Of a stretch of 64,000 nucleotides of DNA, positions 16,821-25,804 are shown in pieces. This stretch comes from Owenweeksia sp965229445. GTDB lineage: Bacteria; Bacteroidota; Bacteroidia; Flavobacteriales; Schleiferiaceae. Position 1 is the first letter of the stretch. Each line of letters opens with the position of its first letter. Both the position numbers and the translations under genes were made by a program. Where the stretch lies: positions 3,286,001-3,350,000 of the forward strand of contig OZ245876.1 in assembly GCA_965229445.1 (NCBI GenBank), read 5' to 3'. The notes below the pieces were generated by a model that saw nothing but the letters and a program-made list of their open reading frames with translations, made no database searches and had not been told where the DNA came from.

Positions 16821-17500
16821 TTCCCAGCATCCATAAACTCCTTTTTCAGCAGCTTATAATCCGCTATTAATCGGTCTACGTCTTTTTCTGAGGTTCCGTC
16901 GTAAAAGCCTCTAATTCGCCTTTGTGGATCTATGAGCACAAAGTTTTCAGTGTGAATGAAGTCGGCCTCATCACCATTACCACCTTCATCCAGCACAGCA
17001 AAATAGGATTCCCTGGCCAGCTTATAGATCTCCCGCTTAGGACCAGTTAACAAGTGCCAGCGACCTTTTTTAGCGCCGTGCAAGTTTCCATACTCCAGCA
17101 TGACAGGTACCGAATCCTGAACAGGAGTAACAGAATGCGATAATTGAACAAACATATCCTCCTTTATCATTATTTCTTGCAAGCGTCTTTTTTGCACGGC
17201 CATATCCTTGCATATCCCAGGGCAGGTAGTGAAAAAGAAGTCTGCGACAGCTATCTTCCCTTTGATATCCACCTGTGTGATGGTATCTCCAAATTGATTG
17301 ACCAGTCTAAAATCAAGCACCCGATGATTTCTACCTTTATTCTGTAAAGGAGCAGCAACTAAACGTCGATCAAGCTCAGCAGGATTATATACTGGCAGCA
17401 CTTTCCTGGGCTTAAGAATTTGGTAGCTAATGCTTAGGCCAATCACAAATATTATAAGTACGGTGGCAATTTTTAACCAATCTGAAGGATGAAGTTTCAT
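16817..17500 (-). CDS. SCO1/SenC/PrrC family protein
   Basis: A membrane-anchored thioredoxin-fold protein (helix at about residues 11-28). It has the Sco copper/redox motif CPGIC (C93 and C97) and the third ligand His at 183 in DFIHTENF. Sco proteins deliver copper to, or reduce, the CuA site of cytochrome oxidase, and some act as general thiol reductases. The 227-residue length and the spacing between motifs are normal. No cytochrome oxidase gene is adjacent. The helix marks it as facing the periplasm. It is convergent with the barrel protein gene. Confidence 0.9.
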   Translation of the reverse strand: MKLHPSDWLKIATVLIIFVIGLSISYQILKPRKVLPVYNPAELDRRLVAAPLQNKGRNHRVLDFRLVNQFGDTITQVDIKGKIAVADFFFTTCPGICKDMAVQKRRLQEIMIKEDMFVQLSHSVTPVQDSVPVMLEYGNLHGAKKGRWHLLTGPKREIYKLARESYFAVLDEGGNGDEADFIHTENFVLIDPQRRIRGFYDGTSEKDVDRLIADYKLLKKEFMDAGN

Positions 17501-17573
17501 GCGGCAAATTTCGTTGAATCTTCGGTATTATTCATGACAAAGGATGCTGTACATTTGAGAAAATTTCAATAAG

Positions 17574-17999
17574 ATGATACAGCGATTTCTACTCATTTGT
17601 TTGATTGCGTGCATCGGTACGGCTTGTAACAGCGGATCCACAACAGAAGATGCCAATAAACCTGAGAATGATATGACATCCCTTAAAAAGGATGTTATAG
17701 CAGTGCATGATACAGCGATGGCAAGAATGAACCATATTGGAAAACTTCAAAAAAAGCTTCAACAAGAAATTACGCAGGCCGATTCCGTTGAAACTGTGAA
17801 TGCCTACGAGGAATTACAGGCAGCCCGTGAAGCGATGATGACCTGGATGCGCGAATTTGATGTGCCATCAGAAGCGTCGGAGGCGGAGAAAATGGAATAC
17901 CTGAAAGGTGAGTACGTTAAAATCAATAGCGTAGATGAGGCCATGCTAAAAGCCATCAACAAAGCGGAAAAATTACTGGAACATAAGGCGCAAAATTAA
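17574..17999 (+). CDS. Small predicted lipoprotein, unknown function
   Basis: The 141-residue protein has a lipoprotein signal peptide with a lipobox ending at C18 (GTAC). After it comes a Ser/Thr/Glu-rich linker and then a mostly helical, charged region, LKKDVIAVHDTAMARM and IGKLQKKLQQEI, that looks like a helical hairpin or coiled coil. Similar small helical lipoproteins occur across Bacteroidota without known function. It is divergent from the Sco-type gene, with 73 bases between starts, and ends in TTAA shared with the DUF2480 gene. Confidence 0.7.
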   Translation: MIQRFLLICLIACIGTACNSGSTTEDANKPENDMTSLKKDVIAVHDTAMARMNHIGKLQKKLQQEITQADSVETVNAYEELQAAREAMMTWMREFDVPSEASEAEKMEYLKGEYVKINSVDEAMLKAINKAEKLLEHKAQN

Positions 18000-18508
18000 T
18001 TTCGCTTCTTGTACACGGGCACAGTGCTGCAAGCTTCTCCATACATAAGGCTCTTCACAAGAGGTTTTAGTTTTTGTGTTAGACTGAGAAATGCATGCGG
18101 CGGAATATTTTTATCTCCACAACCTTTTATGATCACCCGTTGATCCTTGAATTCCGTGAAATCCGTTTCTGACAGACGTATTTCATATAACAGAGACTCC
18201 AATTGTTCCCTGGTACCAAAAGTGAAGGTTTTCGCAATACCGGTAAGTTCTGATCCAACCAACATATAAGCCCATTGCGGAATAATGGCATCTGCCGAGC
18301 AGTTTACCCACACAAAAGCATTTTTATATTGCTCCCAATTATGGTCTTTGATATGAGCCCTGAACTCTTTTTCCTTTAGGATTAATCCCTCAAATAACCA
18401 ATCCGCCATGTCGATATGAACACGATCACCATCCGAATAATAATCCTCGGGTGAAATTGTAATCAAGCCACTACTGGCCACCTTGTTTGGAATTAATTCT
18501 TCCTTCAT
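17996..18508 (-). CDS. DUF2480 family protein, last gene of the SUF operon
   Basis: A 170-residue protein of the Bacteroidota-specific DUF2480 group. It is recognisable from LITISPEDYYSDGDRVHIDM near the start, FVWVNCSADAIIPQWAYML in the centre and the NIPPHAFLSLT segment. There is no signal peptide or membrane helix, so it is cytosolic. It follows the SufT-like gene by 8 bases, and this linkage to SUF genes is common in the phylum, suggesting a role in iron-sulfur assembly that is not established. A Cys in the VNCSADAIIP segment is the most obvious candidate functional residue. Confidence 0.82.
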   Translation of the reverse strand: MKEELIPNKVASSGLITISPEDYYSDGDRVHIDMADWLFEGLILKEKEFRAHIKDHNWEQYKNAFVWVNCSADAIIPQWAYMLVGSELTGIAKTFTFGTREQLESLLYEIRLSETDFTEFKDQRVIIKGCGDKNIPPHAFLSLTQKLKPLVKSLMYGEACSTVPVYKKRN

Positions 18509-18516
18509 AATCAGAC

Positions 18517-18849
18517 CTACAAAAATCCAAGTTCTAACATCGCTTCCTCGCTCATCATATCTTTCGTCCAGGGTGGATCAAAGGTGATCTCTACCTCCAC
18601 TTCCCTCACATCATTTATAGACCGGGTTCTCTCTTTAACCTCCTCCGGCAGCGACTCAGCCACGGGACAATTTGGTGAAGTTAAGGTCATCAAAATGTGA
18701 ACATCCCCATTGGAACTTACCTGCACATCATAGATCAAACCCAATTCATATATATCCACAGGGATCTCAGGATCGTAAATGGAGCGCAACACCTCTACTA
18801 CCTGCTCTCCGATTGCTTGCATTTCAGCTTCTGTATATCCAGTACTCAT
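18517..18849 (-). CDS. SufT-like MIP18/DUF59 family iron-sulfur assembly protein
   Basis: A compact 110-residue protein, starting at the ATG at 18849 (MSTGYTEAEM). Family marks are SIYDPEIPVDIYELGLIYDV, then LTSPNCPVAESLP with the reactive cysteine, and FDPPWTKDMMSEEA. The MIP18 group helps mature Fe-S proteins, and PaaD/SufT members are often in SUF operons. The frame is open further upstream to 18888, but that extension overlaps sufE and has no family similarity. It lies between sufE and the DUF2480 gene. Confidence 0.9.
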   Translation of the reverse strand: MSTGYTEAEMQAIGEQVVEVLRSIYDPEIPVDIYELGLIYDVQVSSNGDVHILMTLTSPNCPVAESLPEEVKERTRSINDVREVEVEITFDPPWTKDMMSEEAMLELGFL

Positions 18850-18856
18850 AATTATC

Positions 18857-19282
18857 TCAATTCTGCCTCGCCTGCAAGGCAAGGGCATAATACTTCATTT
18901 GTTTCACCATGGCATTCAGCCCATTGGCTCTGGTAGGGCTAAGATGTTCTTTCAACCCAATTTGATCCAGATAATCCATCTTTGCCTTTGCAATTTCTTG
19001 AGCCGGCTGATCACTAAGGGACCTGATTACCAGAGCAATAAGACCCTTGGTGAGAATAGCATCACTATCTGCGGTATACTTAATCTTTCCTTTCTGGTTT
19101 TCCGCATGAAGCCACACCCGGCTTTGACAGCCTTTAATCAAATTCTCATCCTTTTTATGAGCCTCATCAATCAGTGGTAAACTCTTACCCAATTCTATGA
19201 GATGCTCATATTTATCCATCCAATCCTCAAAAAAGGCAAATTCTTCAACTATCTCCGCCTGAATTTCACTAATAGTACTCAT
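18857..19282 (-). CDS. sufE: SufE sulfur-transfer protein
   Basis: Accepts persulfide sulfur from SufS and passes it to the SufBC2D scaffold. The 141-residue protein carries the sulfur-accepting cysteine at residue 52 in KGCQSRVW, the family's signature. The tail GLKEHLSPTRANGL matches the conserved C-terminal helix region. It lies in the SUF operon but is separated from sufS by an unrelated methyltransferase gene, and is followed 7 bases later by the SufT-like gene. Confidence 0.95.
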   Translation of the reverse strand: MSTISEIQAEIVEEFAFFEDWMDKYEHLIELGKSLPLIDEAHKKDENLIKGCQSRVWLHAENQKGKIKYTADSDAILTKGLIALVIRSLSDQPAQEIAKAKMDYLDQIGLKEHLSPTRANGLNAMVKQMKYYALALQARQN

Positions 19283-19299
19283 TGGATAAATTATATCAC

Positions 19300-20259
19300 T
19301 TAATTATAAACTAGGTTTTCTTGTGGCTCACTTACCCTCACTGTTTTGCTGCTAACTAAATGCGTATGACTTATCGCCAATTCGTCCACCGAGTAATTTT
19401 CTGAAAAGTCAGTATGCAGCTTTTCATGCAAAAGGCTTTCCATATCTCCCTGCCTGTCTATTTCATCCAACAAAGTGATACCAAGGCTGTCGTACATCCT
19501 CAGGTAATCCTTCTTGCGCAAACGATTTTGAGGTTGCACCGAATTATCGATCACGGACCACATGGATGAAGAATATCGCAAGAAATTATAAATGCTAATT
19601 GATGAATCCAGATGTGCAAAATGGTCTGACATATCTATAAAATGACTACTTACCCCACCCGGCTTCAGAAGCCTTTGCAACTCCTTCATAATATCTTTTA
19701 AGATGTTTGGGTATATGTGTTCATAGGTATTGTTGCTGCAAACTAGGTCAAATGAATCGTCGGCCAAACCAGTGCTTCTGGCATCACATACCAGCAGCTT
19801 AAGCCTTAGTCGTTCACAGAGCTCATCCAGGGTATACTCGGTTCCTTCCAATTCAACCAACTCCTGCCAACGTTTAGCATCAACATAGTCCTCCAGCTTA
19901 CCTAATCTCCCCTCTTTTTCCCAAGTGATATATTTTTGAATACAGCTGAGCATGGCATCTCTATTCATGAGCGGGCTAATGTCAATACTTACCGTCTCTT
20001 CAACTCCGTTGAGAAATAGAGCAATTGGTACTACCGGATACCATCCGCTTCCAAGTTCCAGCGCATGAAATGCTTTTTTGTCACAGTGCTCCCGATAATA
20101 TTTAAGATGGTCAATGGCATGAGTCAATTTGTCTTGAAAGTGCTGGTCACTCAATACCACCCCCTTGGTTATATTCTTTTGAAACCAGAAATTAACTTTC
20201 TGACTGTTCGGGAGCCAGGAAATCACCTTTTGCACAACTGCTTTTAAAATCCACTTCAT
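19300..20259 (-). CDS. Class I SAM-dependent methyltransferase inside the SUF operon
   Basis: The 319-residue protein has a SAM-binding core. Motif I is ALELGSGWYPVVPI (about 66-79), motif II ends in SIDIS, SFDLVCSNNTYEHI is motif IV with a conserved pre-motif, and LLKPGGVSSHFID is the motif VI region. The N-terminal 60 residues are basic and could contact membrane or polymer. This type is more often found in cell-surface polysaccharide clusters than in iron-sulfur operons. It sits between sufS and sufE, 17 bases from sufE and 28 bases from sufS. Substrate unknown; its place in the operon may be accidental or functional. Confidence 0.8.
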   Translation of the reverse strand: MKWILKAVVQKVISWLPNSQKVNFWFQKNITKGVVLSDQHFQDKLTHAIDHLKYYREHCDKKAFHALELGSGWYPVVPIALFLNGVEETVSIDISPLMNRDAMLSCIQKYITWEKEGRLGKLEDYVDAKRWQELVELEGTEYTLDELCERLRLKLLVCDARSTGLADDSFDLVCSNNTYEHIYPNILKDIMKELQRLLKPGGVSSHFIDMSDHFAHLDSSISIYNFLRYSSSMWSVIDNSVQPQNRLRKKDYLRMYDSLGITLLDEIDRQGDMESLLHEKLHTDFSENYSVDELAISHTHLVSSKTVRVSEPQENLVYN

Positions 20260-20287
20260 GAATACTCGGTCATGGGTTGAAGGCTTA

Positions 20288-21526
20288 TTAGCCTAGCATT
20301 CTTATCGCTTTGAGAAGTGCCTCTATCATTTTATCTATCTCCTCTTTCGTATTGTAGAATGAAAATGATGCTCTTAGGGTGCCGGGAATCCCGAAGCTTT
20401 CCATAACGGGCTGCGTGCAGTGATGACCGGTTCGCAGGGCAACTCCCTGTTTGTCTAGAATCATACCAATATCATAAGGATGATGATCACCGATCAGAAA
20501 TGAAATCACACTGGCTTTTGCTTGAGCTTCTCCAACTATCCTAATACCGTCAATGCTCAAGAGTCTTTTGGTAGCATATTCGAGTAAGCTAGCTTCCTGC
20601 TTCTGGATATTGGGCAAGCCAAGCTCATTAAGGTAATCTAGAGCAGCTCCAAGCCCTATTGCTCCGGCAATATTCGGAGTTCCCGCTTCAAACTTGTAGG
20701 GAAGGTCTGCATAGGTGGTTTTCCCAAAGCTCACGCTACTGATCATTTCACCCCCTCCTTGATATGGTGGAAGCGACTGAAGCAGCGCTTCTTTACCAAA
20801 TAACACCCCTATTCCCGTGGGCCCATAACATTTATGCCCACTAAAAGCATAAAAATCAGCACCTAATTCCTGCAGATCTACTTTCATATGCGGAATAGCC
20901 TGTGCTCCATCTAACATGACCAGTGCTCCCATTCCCTGCGCACGTGAGATGAGATCCTTCACTGGGTTGATGGTACCTAAGCTATTTGAAACATGAGCCA
21001 CAGACACTATGTAGGTGTTCTCATCCAGAAGTTTATCGATCGTGGATAGATCAAGCTCCCCTTTATCCGTAATTGGAATAACCCGCAATTCTGCACCGGT
21101 TCTTTCGCATAGTAGTTGCCAGGGTACAATATTGCTGTGATGTTCCAGACCTGAGATAAGTATATTGTGATGCTCACTTACCAGCTGACCCAGCGTTGAG
21201 GCGACGAGATTTATACTTTCGGTTGTACCTCGGGTGAAAATGATTTCCCGACTACTGTTCGCATTAATATGTTGGCGAACCTTTTCTCGTGCCTTCTCAA
21301 ACTCATCTGTGGCCAGTTGACTCAAATGATGAACCCCGCGATGCACATTGCTGTTTTGTTCAGAATAGTATTTCCGGATAGTGTTGATAACAACAGCAGG
21401 CTTTTGAGAAGTGGCCGCATTATCAAAATAGATCAGCGGTTGGCCATTAATTTTGGTATTCAGAATTGGGAAGTCACCTCTAATCTGTTCTAAATTAAAT
21501 TTTCTTGCGCTCACCTGAATATGCAT
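20288..21526 (-). CDS. sufS: SufS cysteine desulfurase (group II)
   Basis: PLP enzyme that takes sulfur from cysteine to give alanine and an enzyme persulfide, which SufE collects. The PLP lysine is K232 in FSGHKCYGP. The persulfide cysteine is C370 in RTGHHCTQP, in the short rigid loop typical of the SufS/CsdA group. The cofactor-stacking His lies in EHHSNIVPW. The 412-residue length is normal. It follows sufD with 3 bases between stop and start, so the two are translated together. Confidence 0.97.
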   Translation of the reverse strand: MHIQVSARKFNLEQIRGDFPILNTKINGQPLIYFDNAATSQKPAVVINTIRKYYSEQNSNVHRGVHHLSQLATDEFEKAREKVRQHINANSSREIIFTRGTTESINLVASTLGQLVSEHHNILISGLEHHSNIVPWQLLCERTGAELRVIPITDKGELDLSTIDKLLDENTYIVSVAHVSNSLGTINPVKDLISRAQGMGALVMLDGAQAIPHMKVDLQELGADFYAFSGHKCYGPTGIGVLFGKEALLQSLPPYQGGGEMISSVSFGKTTYADLPYKFEAGTPNIAGAIGLGAALDYLNELGLPNIQKQEASLLEYATKRLLSIDGIRIVGEAQAKASVISFLIGDHHPYDIGMILDKQGVALRTGHHCTQPVMESFGIPGTLRASFSFYNTKEEIDKMIEALLKAIRMLG

Positions 21527-21529
21527 GGT

Positions 21530-22849
21530 CTAAAGTTCAAATTCAAGATTCACACCCAGCTTGTTGGCAATTATTTTGTTCAATCTTTTCCTCAGCTCAG
21601 GGATTTTAACATTTCTAAGTCCATCCGCTGCAAATGCCTGTAACAGTAATGCTCTCGATTCTCTCATCGGAATACCCCTGCTTCTAAAATAAAATAGGGC
21701 ATTTTCATCCAATTGGCCAATAGTACAGCCATGAGAGCACTTCACGTCATCCGCATATATTTCGAGTTGCGGCTTGGTATCAACAGATGATTTATCCGTG
21801 AGTAAGATATTGTTGTTCTCTTGAAAGGCATTAGTCTTCTGAGCGTGTGGGTGAACCATTACCTTGCCATTGAAAACCCCGTGCGACTGATCATCGTAGA
21901 TGCCCTTGTAAAGTTCACTGCTGTGGCAATTTGGAATTTTGTGATCCACCAGTGTATGATGATCTATATGCTGTTTTCCAGAGCCAATGGTGATGCCATC
22001 CAGAATTGATTCCGTATGCTCTTCCTGCAAATAGAAGTTTAGGTTATTTCTAACCAGCTTGCCGCCGAATGAAAAGGTGCCTATAGTAACTGAACTTCCC
22101 TGATACTGAAACACGGAGGTGTGATCAATGATGGAGGCGTTAAGTCGATCATTTTGAATCTTATACAGTTTTAACCTTGCATTCCGTTCCGCAAATATTT
22201 CGGTTACTGAATTTGTTAATACATCCTTATCACTTAAGGATTGATGCCGTTCAACAATCTCAACCTCCGCATTTTCTTCCACCACAATGAGATTCCTGGG
22301 TTGAATTAATGCTTCTTGATCTTGAGATGAGGTGAAGTTTAATATTTCTACCGGCTTATCTACCAGTTGATTTTTCTTTATCCTGATAAATGCGCCCTCT
22401 TTGGCAAATGCGGTATTAATGGATGCCAGAGAATCGTCTTTGGGAACGGCTCTATTGAAATACTTACGGGTCACCTCAGGATATTTCTTCAACATGCTGC
22501 TAAAAGTGCAGATATCAAATCCGTCGTGCGTTGTTTGACTGAGCCACGAACTGAAGACACCGTCGATAAACACTAATTTATAGGTATCAACATCACTAAT
22601 GAAATAGCTCTTGACATGCTTAAACTCTACATTGCCTTCATTGCGGTGAAATATTCTGTAGTCATGTTTGAGAATAGGACGCAGGTTGGTGTATTTCCAC
22701 TCCTCATCTTTTTTGGTGGGGAATCCCATCTCTTCAAACTGTCGGAACGCCTCCTGACGAATCTTGTGAACCGGTGAACGCGAAGCGCCATTGAGTTCAT
22801 TTTCAAAAACGATGAAGGAAGATTCTATTTTATCCTTTAGTGCTTCCAC
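21530..22849 (-). CDS. sufD: SufD, SUF scaffold subunit
   Basis: Partners SufB and the SufC ATPase to form the SufBC2D scaffold on which Fe-S clusters are built. The 439-residue protein has the N-terminal helical region (GFPTKKDEEWKYTN, usual for SufD), then the right-handed beta-helix core. The C-terminal stretch ADDVKCSHGCTIGQLDENAL followed by YFRSRGIPMRES is diagnostic. It is 12 bases after sufC and 3 before sufS. Confidence 0.96.
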   Translation of the reverse strand: MEALKDKIESSFIVFENELNGASRSPVHKIRQEAFRQFEEMGFPTKKDEEWKYTNLRPILKHDYRIFHRNEGNVEFKHVKSYFISDVDTYKLVFIDGVFSSWLSQTTHDGFDICTFSSMLKKYPEVTRKYFNRAVPKDDSLASINTAFAKEGAFIRIKKNQLVDKPVEILNFTSSQDQEALIQPRNLIVVEENAEVEIVERHQSLSDKDVLTNSVTEIFAERNARLKLYKIQNDRLNASIIDHTSVFQYQGSSVTIGTFSFGGKLVRNNLNFYLQEEHTESILDGITIGSGKQHIDHHTLVDHKIPNCHSSELYKGIYDDQSHGVFNGKVMVHPHAQKTNAFQENNNILLTDKSSVDTKPQLEIYADDVKCSHGCTIGQLDENALFYFRSRGIPMRESRALLLQAFAADGLRNVKIPELRKRLNKIIANKLGVNLEFEL

Positions 22850-22861
22850 TGATATTCCTTT

Positions 22862-23620
22862 TTATACTCCTGATTCTTCCAAAACCCAATCATACCCCTC
22901 ATCTTCCAGCTTAAGGGCCAGGCTCTTGTCGCCTGATTTTACAATTTTTCCGCCACTGAGCACATGGACAAAATCCGGCTTGATGTAATTCAACAAACGC
23001 TGATAATGCGTGATAAGAATCACCGCATTATCTGGAGTGCGAAGTTTATTTACGCCCTGGGCTACCACCTTAAGAGCATCTATATCCAAGCCTGAATCCG
23101 TTTCATCAAGAATAGCCAATTTCGGCTCCAGCATTGCCATTTGGAAGATTTCATTTCTCTTCTTCTCCCCACCGGAAAAGCCCTCGTTTAATGATCGACT
23201 GAGGAAACCCTTATCCATGTTCAAAAGCGCCATGCGTTCTCTCATCTTCTTCAGCATCTCATTGGCTGGCATTGGCTCCAGACCCTTTGCTTTCCTAACT
23301 TCGTTAATGGCTGTTTTGAGGAAGTTTGTGACCGTTACCCCTGGAATTTCAATCGGGTATTGAAAACTTAGAAAGATACCCTTGTGAGCCCGATCTTCCG
23401 GATCAAGATCCATTAATTCTTCCCCTTCAAAATCAATATGACCCTCGGTGATATCATAATCATCTCTTCCGGCAATTACGGATGATAAGGTTGATTTACC
23501 AGAACCATTAGGCCCCATAATTGCGTGAACCTCACCAGCTTTCACCTCCAAATCAATCCCTTTCAGGATTTCCGCTCCATCTATTCCGGCATGAAGATTT
23601 GTAATCTTTAACATTTGCAT
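22862..23620 (-). CDS. sufC: SufC, SUF system ATPase
   Basis: Soluble ABC-type ATPase that drives conformational change in the SufBCD scaffold. Walker A is GPNGSGKST (36-44), the ABC signature FSGGEKKRNE (148-157), Walker B LAILDETDSGLD (168-179), with the H-loop at ILITHYQR. KKRNE after the signature is the SufC-specific form. There is no transmembrane part, as expected. The 252-residue protein may begin at residue 1 or at Met 3; both lie within the same ribosome footprint. Confidence 0.97.
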   Translation of the reverse strand: MQMLKITNLHAGIDGAEILKGIDLEVKAGEVHAIMGPNGSGKSTLSSVIAGRDDYDITEGHIDFEGEELMDLDPEDRAHKGIFLSFQYPIEIPGVTVTNFLKTAINEVRKAKGLEPMPANEMLKKMRERMALLNMDKGFLSRSLNEGFSGGEKKRNEIFQMAMLEPKLAILDETDSGLDIDALKVVAQGVNKLRTPDNAVILITHYQRLLNYIKPDFVHVLSGGKIVKSGDKSLALKLEDEGYDWVLEESGV

Positions 23621-23658
23621 TGAAAGTTTAATCGGGATGAAAATCCCTGAGTAATATG

Positions 23659-25104
23659 TTAACCTACGCTGCCTTCAAGACTGATGGCCAGGAGTTTTTG
23701 CGCTTCCACAGCAAACTCCATAGGTAGTTTATTGAGAACTTCTTTACAGTATCCATTTACGATGAGGGCGATCGCTTCTTCTTCACCAATCCCTCTTTGC
23801 TTACAATAAAATATTTGATCCTCACCAATTTTGGAAGTGGTAGCCTCATGTTCAATTTTAGCCGTATCATTCTTGACTTCGATGTAGGGAAAGGTATGAG
23901 AGCCACAACTACTCCCCATCAAAAGAGAATCGCATTGGGAAAAATTTCTGGCATTTTCTGCTCTGGGGCCAATTCTTACTAAACCACGGTAGCTCCCATT
24001 GCTTTGGCCAGCACAAATCCCTTTACTGATAATGGTGCTCCGGGTATTTTTGCCCAGATGGAGCATTTTGGTGCCAGTATCTGCCTGCTGATGGTTGTTG
24101 GTTACGGCCACAGAATAGAATTCACCGACGGAATTTTCTCCTTTCAAAATGCAGGATGGGTACTTCCAGGTCACTGCCGATCCCGTTTCTACCTGTGTCC
24201 AGCTAATTTTGGAATTTTTCTCGCAAAGACCTCGTTTAGTCACAAAATTGAACACACCCCCTTTGCCGTTCTTATCGCCGGGGTACCAGTTCTGCACCGT
24301 AGAATACTTTATTTCAGCATCGTCCATAGCAATCAATTCAACCACAGCGGCGTGCAATTGATTTTCATCTCTCATGGGAGCAGTACATCCCTCCAAATAG
24401 CTAACAAAACTACCTTCATCTGCTATGACCAGCGTTCTCTCAAATTGCCCGGTTCCCGCTTCATTGATGCGGAAATAGGTAGATAGTTCCATAGGACAAC
24501 GCACCCCCTTTGGTATGTAACAAAAAGACCCGTCGGTGAAAACCGCTGAGTTGAGGGCTGCATAATAGTTGTCAGACTTTGGCACCACTCTTCCCAGGTA
24601 CTTTTTCACCAGGTCTGGATGCTCCTGTATAGCCTCTGAGATGGAACAAAAAATAATGCCCAGTTCTCCCAAAGTTTCTTTAAACGTGGTTTTTACCGAA
24701 ACCGAATCCACCACCACGTCCATAGCTACACCGGTAAGCCTTTTTTGCTCATCGAGTGAAATTCCAAGTTTTTCAAAGGTGCGAAGGAGCTCGGGATCAA
24801 CCTCATCCAAACTATCCAGACTTTTCTTTTTCTTGGGCGCAGAATAATATGATATATCCTGTAATTGTGGTTTAGTATAGCTAACATTAGCCCACTCCGG
24901 CTCCGTCATGGAACTAAACTTCCTGAAGGCATCCAGTCGCCACTCAGTCATCCATTCCGGTTCATTTTTCTTGGCTGAGATCAGTCGAATAACATCCTCA
25001 TTGAGCCCCGGAGATATCTTGTCAGATTCAATATCCGTGTAAAACCCATATTTGTATTCTGCACCGGTTAATTCCTCAAGTACCTTTTCTTCGTTTTTGC
25101 TCAT
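23659..25104 (-). CDS. sufB: SufB, SUF scaffold subunit
   Basis: Core scaffold protein where the nascent Fe-S cluster forms. At 481 residues it is the usual length. Diagnostic stretches are GRVVPKSDNYYAALN, VFTDGSFCYIPKGVRCP, EGCTAPMRDENQLH and KCYS-like cysteine-containing strands later on, with KIEHEATTSKIGEDQ and YCKQRGI near the C terminus that bind SufC. It is the second gene of the operon, 15 bases after the SufA-type gene. Confidence 0.97.
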   Translation of the reverse strand: MSKNEEKVLEELTGAEYKYGFYTDIESDKISPGLNEDVIRLISAKKNEPEWMTEWRLDAFRKFSSMTEPEWANVSYTKPQLQDISYYSAPKKKKSLDSLDEVDPELLRTFEKLGISLDEQKRLTGVAMDVVVDSVSVKTTFKETLGELGIIFCSISEAIQEHPDLVKKYLGRVVPKSDNYYAALNSAVFTDGSFCYIPKGVRCPMELSTYFRINEAGTGQFERTLVIADEGSFVSYLEGCTAPMRDENQLHAAVVELIAMDDAEIKYSTVQNWYPGDKNGKGGVFNFVTKRGLCEKNSKISWTQVETGSAVTWKYPSCILKGENSVGEFYSVAVTNNHQQADTGTKMLHLGKNTRSTIISKGICAGQSNGSYRGLVRIGPRAENARNFSQCDSLLMGSSCGSHTFPYIEVKNDTAKIEHEATTSKIGEDQIFYCKQRGIGEEEAIALIVNGYCKEVLNKLPMEFAVEAQKLLAISLEGSVG

Positions 25105-25119
25105 ATGGTCTTGTGATCT

Positions 25120-25449
25120 TTAAACTGCAAAGCTTTCGCCACAGCCGCAAGTTCTTGAAGCATTAGGATTGTTGAAGCTAAATCCCTTTCCATTTAGCCC
25201 ACCTTCATATTCCAGGGTTGTACCCGCCAGATATAGAAAGCTCTTTTTCTCTACTATTATCTTCACCCCTCGATCCTCAAAAACCTTGTCGCTTTCCTGG
25301 AGATTCGTATCTATTTTCAGCTGATAGGATAAGCCGCTACAACCTCCACTTTCAACGCCTACCCGGATAAACGAATCTTTCAAATCATGCCCTTCCTGAG
25401 TAAGTAAAATCTCAAGCTGTTTACGTGCTGATTCAGAAACCTTTATCAT
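25120..25449 (-). CDS. sufA: SufA/IscA-type A-type carrier, first gene of the SUF operon
   Basis: Carries and hands over assembled Fe-S clusters. The 109-residue protein has the three ligands of A-type carriers: C37 in GGCSGLSYQL and C101/C103 in TCGCGESF. It heads the operon A-B-C-D-S-methyltransferase-E-T-DUF2480. A TACTTTTG box lies 29 bases before its start on this strand, giving a short leader, and no other promoter-like box is obvious within the operon. I use sufA because of the operon context; erpA-like function is an alternative. Confidence 0.93.
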   Translation of the reverse strand: MIKVSESARKQLEILLTQEGHDLKDSFIRVGVESGGCSGLSYQLKIDTNLQESDKVFEDRGVKIIVEKKSFLYLAGTTLEYEGGLNGKGFSFNNPNASRTCGCGESFAV

Positions 25450-25804
25450 CCTAATTTAGATTTAAATCAAATTAACGCAAAAGTACGAAACAATGCGGCA
25501 TTCCCACCAGTTTGACAGAGCTTCTTAATATCGGTCATTACCATTGTCTATCAACACCATTTATTCCATCACACCAGACGCTATCTAATAGAAGAAACGG
25601 CCGTACCGGCCCAATTTCAACAATTTCAGGTCTCAACTTACTCATATACCGATTTATACGACATAAATATATCTATAAAACACTCAAAATAAGTACCTTA
25701 AACCATACTTAGCCCGGCCTGAATACAACTAACAGTAAAGCTTTCAGGTATGTTTGTAGAGCTTGATGAATTCCCTACTCTAACCCTATAAATCAAGCTT
25801 GGTC
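25450..25804. other. 355-base divergent intergenic region between the SUF operon and a giant surface protein
   Basis: The region holds the SUF promoter box near 25480 and must hold the promoter for the repeat protein gene starting at 25805. It is AT-rich with a small GC hairpin at 25599-25611 (GGCCG, TAC, CGGCC). I see no coding sequence, RNA gene or clear TAnnTTTG box for the plus strand. Confidence 0.6.
25478..25485 (-). promoter_or_regulatory. Promoter box of the SUF operon
   Basis: On the minus strand the bases read TACTTTTG, matching the Bacteroidota -7 consensus TAnnTTTG. It is 29 bases before the sufA start. I do not find a clear TTG at the expected -33 spacing, so upstream support is weak. 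No Fur- or IscR-like palindrome is obvious nearby. Confidence 0.55.

Noticed and set aside
24004..24486. 160-codon plus-strand open frame opposite sufB
   Set aside because: Shadow of sufB, whose protein sequence is fully conserved-looking; no independent support.
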